A DNA stretch of 18,398 bases from an uncultured Campylobacter sp. (GTDB lineage Bacteria; Campylobacterota; Campylobacteria; Campylobacterales; Campylobacteraceae). The position numbers and the translations under genes are program-made. The notes under the pieces were generated by a model. The model did not search any database and had not been told where the DNA came from. It saw only the letters and a program-made list of their open reading frames with translations. The stretch is taken from contig NZ_CALIIS010000095.1 in assembly GCF_938017705.1 (NCBI RefSeq), forward strand, positions 1 through 18,398. The letters run 5' to 3'. Positions 1-6,512 of this stretch are shown piece after piece (within the stretch, counting starts at the first letter, position 1; each line of letters starts with the position of its first letter).

Positions 1-654
1 AATTTACGTGAAGTAAGCGCAAAAGGCCGCTACTGGGAGCGCGGCGAGTGGAAAGAGACTGAGCCGATGGAAATAATGTTCAAATGGGACTATCCGAAAG
101 TAGGCGTCAAAGACAGCTACCTGCTCTATCACGAGGAGCTTGAAAGCCTTGTTAAAAACATCAAAGGATTAAAGCGAATCCGCTTTTTCATGACATTCGG
201 ACAGAGCTACCTAACTCACATGAAATGCCTAGAAAACGTCGGCATGCTACGCATCGACGAGGTCGAGCACAACGGCGTGAAAATAATTCCGATTCAATTT
301 TTAAAGACCCTGCTGCCTGATCCTGCGTCGCTCGGTCCTCGCACGAAGGGCAAAACAAACATCGGCTGCGTGATCCGCGGGCTCAAGGACGGCAAAGAGC
401 GCCAAGTCTATATCTACAACGTCTGCGACCACGAGGCTTGCTACGCCGAGACAGGCGCGCAGGCCGTGAGCTACACGACGGGCGTGCCAGCGATGATCGG
501 CTCGATGATGGTGGCAAAGGGCATCTGGAGCGGCAAAGGCGTCTTTAATATGGAAAATTTCGACGCCAAGCCTTTCATGGACGAGCTAAATAAACAGGGG
601 TTGTCGTGGGAGATGATCGAAATGAAACCGGGCGAGAGGTATGAAGCGGAGTGA
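1..654 (+). CDS. Carboxynorspermidine/saccharopine dehydrogenase family, C-terminal part
   Basis: The frame is open from the first base, so the 5' end lies outside the window; 217 residues are visible. The fragment matches the C-terminal half of the saccharopine-dehydrogenase-like family that in Campylobacter is carboxy(nor)spermidine dehydrogenase. That enzyme condenses aspartate semialdehyde with a diamine, using NADPH, in the alternative route to spermidine. Recognisable pieces are AKGRYWERGEW near the start, a long central segment ending ASLGPRTKGKTNIGC, the V-C-D-H-E stretch, and a Gly/Ala/Met-rich segment (TTGVPAMIGSMM) typical of this family. The ATG at 67 is internal and not the start, because conserved sequence continues upstream. 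Function is by family recognition. A related reductase such as lysine-forming saccharopine dehydrogenase is less likely in this lineage. The partner decarboxylase is not in the window. Confidence 0.8.
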   Translation, partial: NLREVSAKGRYWERGEWKETEPMEIMFKWDYPKVGVKDSYLLYHEELESLVKNIKGLKRIRFFMTFGQSYLTHMKCLENVGMLRIDEVEHNGVKIIPIQFLKTLLPDPASLGPRTKGKTNIGCVIRGLKDGKERQVYIYNVCDHEACYAETGAQAVSYTTGVPAMIGSMMVAKGIWSGKGVFNMENFDAKPFMDELNKQGLSWEMIEMKPGERYEAE

Positions 655-660
655 TACTCT

Positions 661-666
661 TATAAT
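661..666 (+). promoter_or_regulatory. Candidate -10 box of the TIR gene
   Basis: A consensus TATAAT starts 7 bases after the upstream stop codon. It would give a leader of about 40 nt before the ATG at 715. A second, weaker TATAAA lies at 694-699 but is too close to the start codon for a normal leader. An AAAGGA Shine-Dalgarno sequence is at 704-709. The AT-rich setting makes chance matches common. Confidence 0.45.
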
Positions 667-714
667 ATACTTGTAATTTAATTTTTTACATTATATAAAC
701 CCTAAAGGATAAAT

Positions 715-1839
715 ATGAAACAAAATAAAATATACGAGTATGATGTAGCATTGTCATTTGCTGGAGAAAATAGAGAGTATGTAGAAGAAGTTGCCAGTTT
801 TCTTAAAAACTTTGGCGTAAAAGTATTTTATGATGATTTTAACCAAGATGAAATTTGGGGTAAAAATTTATTTGAATACCTTCAAGATATCTATCAAAAT
901 AAGGCTAAATACACAATAGTTTTTATTTCCGAGCAATATAAAAATAAAAAGTGGACCAGGCATGAATATAGATCTGTTCAAGTAAGAGCGTTAAACGAAA
1001 TAGACCAAGAATATATACTTCCAGTTAAATTTGATAATACAGAGTTGCCTGGTCTTAATGAAAATTTAGCATATATAAGTGCCAAAAATAAAACACCAAA
1101 AGAGATAGTAGATTTTTTTATTAAGAAAATCGGATTAGTTTTTAATCAAAGATGGTGGGGTAAATGGGAGCGAGATAGTATCGTGCCTAGCAATACGGGC
1201 TCTTTATTTATAAAAGACGTAAAACAAAATGGTTTTATTTTTGATTTAATGGTTCAAAATGGAGCATATTTGGGTATATTGGGAAATGAATATGCCAAAT
1301 TTATATCAAAAAATGAAGCTATATTCGAAGAAAGCGAAAGTAAAATTAAATTTGTGAAAATAAAAGATGGAATTCAAATAGATCCGATAAACTGTCAAAA
1401 TTTGTGTGGCATAGGTGCATATTTCGACGGTATTTATGAATTTCAAAAGGATATTTTTACATTTTATGATGACATCATAGATGATTTTGTTTTATCAAAA
1501 ATATATGCATTAATCACTAAAGATGAAAAACATGATTTAGAAAATTATAGTCCAGAAACCAAATGGAATGATTTTTTAAAATGCTTCGGGCGTGACATGC
1601 CCAGCGATAATCTTGATGACTTTAAAGCAACTATAATTGACGCATTTGTTCCAGGATTTTATAGTGACTATGCTGCGATTTTAATAGTAGATGATAATAA
1701 AGAAATTTGGGGTGCTTTTTGTGATGTAGATAAAATATATTATTTTACAACGGAGCAAAGATACAAAAACAAAATTCCAAAAACTATAGAAAATTGGGCA
1801 AGTCGTTTCAAGACAACTGATATAATTTATTTGGATTAA
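715..1839 (+). CDS. TIR-domain protein with C-terminal beta-barrel-like domain
   Basis: Residues 8-140 form a bacterial TIR domain (TIR_2 type): strand A with DVALSFAGENR, a BB-loop region FYDDFNQDEIWGKNL, FISEQYKNKKW, and H-E-Y with Glu84 at the position of the catalytic glutamate of NAD-cleaving TIRs. Residues about 147-243 look like the small beta-barrel module often found in hypothetical lipoproteins (G-K-W-E-R start, alternating hydrophobic strands, Cys and then G-I-G-A-Y-F-D-G-I-Y end). Residues 244-374 are a third region with IWGAFCDVDKIYYF and K-I-P-K-T-I-E-N-W. No signal peptide is present, so it is cytoplasmic. TIR proteins commonly act in antiphage defence or abortive infection by depleting NAD+ or making signalling nucleotides; that role is inferred here. 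The gene is strikingly AT-rich (17 of 60 G+C at 781-840, against 31 of 60 in metE at 6601-6660), which suggests transfer. It has its own Shine-Dalgarno sequence and promoter, and no partner gene is visible. Confidence 0.8.
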   Translation: MKQNKIYEYDVALSFAGENREYVEEVASFLKNFGVKVFYDDFNQDEIWGKNLFEYLQDIYQNKAKYTIVFISEQYKNKKWTRHEYRSVQVRALNEIDQEYILPVKFDNTELPGLNENLAYISAKNKTPKEIVDFFIKKIGLVFNQRWWGKWERDSIVPSNTGSLFIKDVKQNGFIFDLMVQNGAYLGILGNEYAKFISKNEAIFEESESKIKFVKIKDGIQIDPINCQNLCGIGAYFDGIYEFQKDIFTFYDDIIDDFVLSKIYALITKDEKHDLENYSPETKWNDFLKCFGRDMPSDNLDDFKATIIDAFVPGFYSDYAAILIVDDNKEIWGAFCDVDKIYYFTTEQRYKNKIPKTIENWASRFKTTDIIYLD

Positions 1840-1869
1840 AAGAAATTTGAAGTTAACAGCAGCAAAGTT

Positions 1870-2112
1870 TTAGCCGCTTTCCGTTACACAACTAGCATCC
1901 CCGAAATCCGCCTCACGCTCGAATGCCACCGTACTCATAGACTTGCTGCAATACGGCAGCAGCATCCTCTCCTCGGCGATGCTTGCGGCGTTTTCTGCGG
2001 GTACGCCGTGGACGATGTCTTGGATAATAGCCCTGTTTGTTTGGTTAAGCGCACTCGCGGCGTATTTTAATAAGTAAATTTTAAATTGCGGCGAAATTTT
2101 ATAATTTGCCAT
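1870..2112 (-). CDS. Doubtful small hypothetical protein (80 aa)
   Basis: An 80-codon minus-strand frame with protein-like composition: MANYKISPQFKIYLLKYAAS, then an Ala/Asn-rich helix-prone middle (VPAENAASIAEERM). Its G+C resembles the core genome rather than the AT-rich TIR gene beside it. Upstream of the ATG there is only a weak purine stretch, and a 7+1+7 palindrome lies at 2123-2137. I do not recognise the family. It may be a genuine small gene, the remnant of a longer one disrupted when the TIR gene arrived, or chance. Confidence 0.3.
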   Translation of the reverse strand: MANYKISPQFKIYLLKYAASALNQTNRAIIQDIVHGVPAENAASIAEERMLLPYCSKSMSTVAFEREADFGDASCVTESG

Positions 2113-2197
2113 CGAGTCCGGCTCTGTTTTAAACAGACGAGCGGTTTCTTAAATTTAAACTCTAGCTAAATTTAGACCGAAATTTTTAAGTAAACTT

Positions 2198-2206
2198 TGC
2201 TATAAT
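2198..2206 (+). promoter_or_regulatory. Extended -10 promoter of the small exported protein
   Basis: TGCTATAAT, a perfect extended -10 element, ends 32 bases before the ATG at 2239. No good -35 is visible, which is normal for Campylobacter sigma-70 promoters. The same TGnTATAAT form occurs ahead of pglB, efp and the DsbC-like gene in this window. Confidence 0.65.
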
Positions 2207-2238
2207 CGCCGAAATTTTGAAAAAACCGAGGAGAAAAT

Positions 2239-2613
2239 ATGAAACTAATTTACGCTGCTTGCGTGCTCGCCGTGTTTGCTTCGGCTCAGACCGAAACTGT
2301 GCAGGTACCGGACTTTGCCAAAAGTTCGATGAAGACGCATGAGCAGGCCGAGGAAAAACTAATCGCAAATGCCCTAAAAGGCGATCTAAGCCAGATCGCA
2401 AGCGATCTAAAGATTGATAAAACTCTAAAGGGTGGCGAATCGCTTGTCATTAACGGCGCGCATTACAGAACGATCGAGGGTGACAGCACGCAGTGGAAAG
2501 AGGGCGACGCCGTGCGCCTGCTAAGCGGTAATAAGGACGGCAGATGCCTAAGCTCGATCATGCTCAATCTGCGCACGAAAACCGTCTGTAAATTTATGTG
2601 CGACGCGTATTAG
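2239..2613 (+). CDS. Small exported hypothetical protein
   Basis: A 124-residue protein of unknown function. Residues 1-16 are a clear Sec signal peptide: Lys2, a hydrophobic core (LIYAACVLAVF), and A-S-A before Gln17. The mature part, about 108 residues, is hydrophilic, with an E-Q-A-E-E-K-L helix and a compact C-terminal part holding three cysteines (103, 117 and 121) and the ending KFMCDAY. Cys8 sits inside the hydrophobic core, too early for a lipobox, so a soluble periplasmic location is most likely. The start is fixed by a GAGGAG Shine-Dalgarno sequence at 2228-2233 and an extended -10 at 2198-2206. It appears to be a single-gene unit. I do not recognise the family. Confidence 0.75.
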   Translation: MKLIYAACVLAVFASAQTETVQVPDFAKSSMKTHEQAEEKLIANALKGDLSQIASDLKIDKTLKGGESLVINGAHYRTIEGDSTQWKEGDAVRLLSGNKDGRCLSSIMLNLRTKTVCKFMCDAY

Positions 2614-3138
2614 GCGAGAATTTCGTCTAAACCACAAAAATCCACCGGCTCGTCGTAAGCTTCTTGCAACGACCGGTTGTTTCTGCCATTTAGCCATAGC
2701 ATAGATCGCTAAATATATGTCTATGAATAAAACGTTATTATATTTTTTTAAAAGCGTTCGTTATGTTTATTGTCCTATATTTGTTCATTCCGCACCCAGA
2801 AGATGGAATTTATAATATGCTAGATATACGCATGTTTATTGGCTTAGTGTTGTTTTGTATCTGCCTTATATTGGATATTTAGTTTAAATCTTAATCTCTA
2901 TCTTTATGTATCGTATTTTTTGATGGTCGCCAAAATTGCATATCACAAATTTAAATTCTAAACGGCTTGACTTCGGTTGTTTTTAAAATTTTGCTTTTAA
3001 TATTGATAAATTCTGCTATAATAAACGCAAATTAAACAATGTCGTTAAAATTTAGCGCGGGGCGATAAAGCGAGTAAAATTTGTAGAGGCAAATTTTGCC
3101 TGCCGCTCGGTACTTCAAACGGCAAATCAAGGAAAAAG
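2614..3138. other. Intergenic region before pglB
   Basis: About 525 bases without a convincing gene. An imperfect hairpin at 2644-2677 (ACCGG and TCGT pairing with ACGA and CCGGT, with a four-base bulge) may end the transcript of the preceding gene, though it lacks a good T run. A 39-codon membrane-like frame at 2763-2882 has no Shine-Dalgarno sequence and may be a remnant. The pglB promoter lies at 3014-3022, and a 13-base palindrome GGCAAATTTTGCC lies in the pglB leader at 3088-3100. Confidence 0.5.
3014..3022 (+). promoter_or_regulatory. Extended -10 promoter of pglB
   Basis: TGCTATAAT, identical to the element at 2198-2206. Transcription would begin about 110 bases before the pglB start, giving a long leader that contains the 3088-3100 palindrome. 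This indicates that pglB is transcribed alone. Confidence 0.6.
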
Positions 3139-5319
3139 ATGCAAAAATTTAGAATTACAAACGGCGAATGCTTCCGCATGGATATCTTTTTGATCATGAC
3201 GCTGGTTTATATATTCGGCGTGGCGTGCAGGTTTTTTTGGATATATTGGGCTAGCGGGATCGAGCAGTTTTCCTTTGACGGCGAGCTCATCATGACTACA
3301 AATGACGCTTTTGCCAATGCCGAGGGCGCGCGCGATATGATAGCGGGCTTTCATCAACCTGGCGATCTTAGCCCATACGGCGCGTCGATCCCAACTCTGG
3401 CATTTTTAATTAGCAAAATTTTACCCGTCAGCTTAAACAGCATTACGATCTATATGAGCGTGTTTTTAGCGCCGCTGGTGGCCGTGCCGATTATTTTGAT
3501 AGCAAGAGAGTACAAGATTATGGGCGCCGGCATCATCGCAGCGCTGCTTGCTTGCGTGCTGCCCGGATATTATATTAGGACTTTGGGCGGGTATTTCGAT
3601 AGCGATATGTTAAATGTTGCTCTGCCGCTGCTAACGCTATGGGCTTTGATTAGGCTCATAGGGCGAAGGAAGCAGAGCAGCTTTGCTTTACCTGCCGTTT
3701 TTACGGTGATTTATGATTGGTGGTATCCTAGCTCGTATTCTCTAAATATGGCGATTATAGTGATATTTTTAATCCATACTTTGATTTTTAATAGACACAA
3801 TGAGGAAAATTACAAAGCGATTATTCTTATGGTCGTTGCAGTTATAAATTTTAGCGCGTATTACGAAGGTGAGACAATAATTGTAAATTATATTTTATTG
3901 TTCAAAATCTCACTGATTGCATTGCTATATTTTTTAATGATTAAAATTCCAAGTCATAAAAGTAAAAAGGCTCTTTGGATCTTGGGTGCGATCGTCGTAA
4001 TTATGTTTATCATATTCGGCGGACTTACGCCCATAGCAGTGCAGCTTAAAGCTTACATCTTAAAGGATGTAAGTAAAGAGGAAATTTTCTACTTCTATGG
4101 TGTTAGAAATACGGTTAACGAGGTTGCCAATGCTAATTTCATGAAATTTGTGCTTGAATCTAGTGGGCATCTATTTATATTTATATGCGCCGTAGGAGGG
4201 CTGGCTCTACTGCTGATAAAATTCCGTTCGTTTATATTAACCTTGCCGATGATAGCGCTTGGAGTTTTAGCACTTTTCGGTGGAAGTCGCTTTACAATGT
4301 ACGCTACGCCGATGATAGCGCTTGGATTTGCTTATTTTATATATTTCACGCTGAATTACTTTGAAATACGCACCTGGCTTAGAAGTACTTTGTTAGCTAT
4401 TTTAACTTGTTTAGCGATAATGCCTAGCATAGATTTTATTTATAAATTCCGAGTTGCGCCTACGCTTACGAAAGACTCCATAATGCCTCTTGCAGAGCTA
4501 AAAAATAAAGCCAGCAGGGAGGATTACGTGCTATCGTGGTGGGATTACGGATATTTAATCAGATATTACTCCGATGTGAAAGTAGTAGCTGATCCCGGAG
4601 GTAGACAGGCGGGAGAATACACTTTTATGAGTGCATTTTCCTTTAATAAAGATGAGGTAAGCTCTGCTAATATGGCAAGGCTTAATGTCGAATATATACA
4701 AAAGTCGCAAGGTAAAAAAATTGATCCTAAACTGGAAGATAAATTTAAACTAAATCTATATCAAATTCAAAAAGATTATGGCGAAGCCGATATCAATAAA
4801 TTTCTAAGTTCTTTAAGCGATAAGAATTTCAAGCTTCCACAGAAAACTAGGGATATATATTATTATTTCGTACCGCACATGATAGATATATTGCCTAATA
4901 TCTTAAGATTTTCTACCGTAAATATAGAAACAGGTAAAGAGTCTTGGACGCCATTTATTCATGTGGGTTATGATATTAGAATGGGCAAAGATGGAGAGAG
5001 CATCATAATAAATGATGAATGCACGCTGCCTAGCGTCGATCCTGAATACCTAATCTATGACGGAAAAAGAATGCCTATTAATTCATATTATCAAGTGGGC
5101 GAAGTAAACGGCAAACTCGTAAAATTATCTAAGCAGATAGATAAAAATTCCAATCTTTACGTGATATTTTTACCGGATTACCAAAGAATTTTAATCTTAG
5201 ATAAAAAGGTCTTTAACTCGGCATTTATCCAACTTTTTGTGCTGGAAAACTATGATAAAGATCTGTTTGAGCCCGTTTATTTAAGTAATTCTGCGCGGAT
5301 TTACAAGTTATTAAGATAA
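3139..5319 (+). CDS. pglB: Oligosaccharyltransferase PglB (STT3 family)
   Basis: This inner-membrane enzyme moves a lipid-linked oligosaccharide from undecaprenyl diphosphate to Asn in D/E-x-N-x-S/T sequons on periplasmic proteins. At 726 residues it has the usual PglB length. N-terminal multi-membrane part (about 1-430): Asp56 in TTNDAFANAEGARD, and the second acidic motif GYFDSD with Asp154 and Asp156, at the same numbers as in C. jejuni PglB. NTVNE (Glu328) corresponds to the catalytic external-loop Glu, and GGSRF (Arg384) to the Arg that reads the acidic -2 residue. The periplasmic part has the WWDYG signature at 467-471, an MI-type motif near 581-585 (HMIDILPNI) and the C. jejuni-like C-terminus YDKDLFE...ARIYKLLR. 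An AGGA Shine-Dalgarno sequence lies at 3130-3133. No other pgl gene is adjacent. G+C falls sharply from about position 3770 to the end, so the gene looks mosaic. Confidence 0.95.
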   Translation: MQKFRITNGECFRMDIFLIMTLVYIFGVACRFFWIYWASGIEQFSFDGELIMTTNDAFANAEGARDMIAGFHQPGDLSPYGASIPTLAFLISKILPVSLNSITIYMSVFLAPLVAVPIILIAREYKIMGAGIIAALLACVLPGYYIRTLGGYFDSDMLNVALPLLTLWALIRLIGRRKQSSFALPAVFTVIYDWWYPSSYSLNMAIIVIFLIHTLIFNRHNEENYKAIILMVVAVINFSAYYEGETIIVNYILLFKISLIALLYFLMIKIPSHKSKKALWILGAIVVIMFIIFGGLTPIAVQLKAYILKDVSKEEIFYFYGVRNTVNEVANANFMKFVLESSGHLFIFICAVGGLALLLIKFRSFILTLPMIALGVLALFGGSRFTMYATPMIALGFAYFIYFTLNYFEIRTWLRSTLLAILTCLAIMPSIDFIYKFRVAPTLTKDSIMPLAELKNKASREDYVLSWWDYGYLIRYYSDVKVVADPGGRQAGEYTFMSAFSFNKDEVSSANMARLNVEYIQKSQGKKIDPKLEDKFKLNLYQIQKDYGEADINKFLSSLSDKNFKLPQKTRDIYYYFVPHMIDILPNILRFSTVNIETGKESWTPFIHVGYDIRMGKDGESIIINDECTLPSVDPEYLIYDGKRMPINSYYQVGEVNGKLVKLSKQIDKNSNLYVIFLPDYQRILILDKKVFNSAFIQLFVLENYDKDLFEPVYLSNSARIYKLLR

Positions 5320-5573
5320 ATTTATATTCAGAGGAATACCGCGTAAATTTTTATTGCGCTATATTTTTACAAAGCGTATGTTACTAAGCGATAAAATTAT
5401 AATGTAAATTATATGCTGAGATTTAGAATTTATACTGGCTATAAATAAATTACAAAAATACTTTAAAATTTTGTCACTAAAAATCGTAAATGTTATGTAT
5501 TTACTTTAAATTTAGCCTAGGTTTCGAAGCGTGTCGCTATCATTAAGATGAAATTTCACCCAAAGGAGTAAAG
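5320..5573. other. AT-rich intergenic region with OMP promoter candidates
   Basis: Two possible -10 boxes precede the OMP gene: TATAAT at 5398-5403 (long leader) and TATCAT at 5538-5543 (leader of about 25 nt). No clear terminator for pglB is visible. Confidence 0.35.
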
Positions 5574-6158
5574 ATGAGAAATTTAGTTGCAAAAGCATTG
5601 TTGCTTAGTTCTTTAGCTGCAGTAAGCGCGATGGCAGAGGGGCTTTTCATAGGCGGCGAGGGCGGATACAATTTCAAAAACCAAGCTGCGGGTTTTGATG
5701 ACGGACAACCGCAAATCGGCGTTAAAGCCGGATATGACTTCGGCACGTTTAGAGCTTACGGCGGATATTTTTACGGATTTAAGGGCGAGGATTCCAGCTC
5801 GAATGCCAATTCGAAAAGAAAGGTTAAATGGAGCACGCACGATTTCGTAGCCGGTGCGGATTTTACGCCGGAGCTTTTCGGTAGATTTAAGCTCGTCCTA
5901 GGCGCTTACGCTGGGCTTTCGGTTTTAGATACTGAAGTTAAAATAGATTATAGCAATGGCGGCTGGGTTAGAGCGGACGATACGCTGGGCGGCTTCATTT
6001 TGGGCGGCAAGATAGGTACCGCGTATGAGTTTGGCTCCAATAGCGAGATTGAAATGGGCTTTAAAGCAAGCAAGGCGTGGTACAAAGACGGCGATTATAT
6101 CGAAGATAACGACGGTAAAAAATACGGCGTTTACGCAGGATATAATTATAAATTTTAA
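5574..6158 (+). CDS. Outer-membrane beta-barrel protein (OmpA/OMP_b-brl-like)
   Basis: A 194-residue protein with a classic signal peptide at 1-21 (hydrophobic core LLLSSLAAV, cleavage after A-M-A). The mature part begins EGLFIGGEGGYNF and alternates short amphipathic strands rich in Gly, Tyr and Phe (IGVKAGYDF, YGGYFYGF, VLGAYAGLSV, ILGGKIGTAYEF, MGFKASKAWY). It ends in Tyr-Lys-Phe with an aromatic final residue, the signal recognised by the BAM assembly machine. This fits a small eight-strand barrel of the outer-membrane beta-barrel family (PF13505 type). No peptidoglycan-binding OmpA C-domain follows. The role (adhesion, integrity or pore) cannot be told from sequence. A strong AAGGAG Shine-Dalgarno sequence sits at 5563-5568. 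It appears to be transcribed on its own. Confidence 0.85.
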   Translation: MRNLVAKALLLSSLAAVSAMAEGLFIGGEGGYNFKNQAAGFDDGQPQIGVKAGYDFGTFRAYGGYFYGFKGEDSSSNANSKRKVKWSTHDFVAGADFTPELFGRFKLVLGAYAGLSVLDTEVKIDYSNGGWVRADDTLGGFILGGKIGTAYEFGSNSEIEMGFKASKAWYKDGDYIEDNDGKKYGVYAGYNYKF

Positions 6159-6244
6159 GAATTTTCATATTTAAGGCATTGCGTTGCTTTCATAGAGCCT
6201 TGATGCTCAGTGGCTTTGCGGTGTGTCGGGTAAGGCTAGCTTCG

Positions 6245-6281
6245 TCGCAAGGCTTTACTAAGTTTTAGTAGAATCTTGCGA
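6245..6281 (+). repeat. Long hairpin downstream of the OMP gene / in metE upstream region
   Basis: TCGCAAG at 6245-6251 pairs with CTTGCGA at 6275-6281, and TACTAA at 6256-6261 pairs with TTAGTA at 6265-6270 around a three-base loop. The four bases between the stems pair through G-U wobbles with one C-A mismatch, so the stem is almost continuous over 17 pairs. No T run follows, so it is not a typical terminator. Confidence 0.5.
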
Positions 6282-6339
6282 TGAGGTTTAAATTATGATG
6301 AATTTAACGCCTTTAAATTCAATCCTAAAATTTTAACTT

Positions 6340-6381
6340 ACGGAATTCCGTCGATAAAAATTCCATTTCAGATTTTATCGA
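6340..6381 (+). promoter_or_regulatory. Stacked inverted repeats upstream of metE
   Basis: The perfect 12-base palindrome ACGGAATTCCGT at 6340-6351 adjoins a hairpin whose nine-base arms are TCGATAAAA (6351-6359) and TTTTATCGA (6373-6381). They lie 130-170 bases before the metE start. They could be an operator, part of a structured leader, or the end of the OMP transcript. No known riboswitch class is recognised. Confidence 0.35.
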
Positions 6382-6512
6382 GAAATTCCACCCCTGCGCT
6401 TTTGGATAAAATTTCGTTCATTTTCGAGATTAGATTAAAATTTTAATGACGGCAAAAGAAATTTTAGATAAAATCAACATTTTCATACCAAAATTTTACT
6501 CAAAGGATAGAG

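Noticed and set aside
2239..2613. Lipoprotein reading of the small exported protein
   Set aside because: Cys8 is inside the hydrophobic core and too close to the N-terminus for a lipobox; A-S-A at 14-16 fits ordinary signal peptidase cleavage.
2763..2882. 39-residue membrane-like frame (MFIVLYLFIP...)
   Set aside because: No Shine-Dalgarno sequence or promoter, and AT-rich sequence gives hydrophobic frames by chance; at most a gene remnant.
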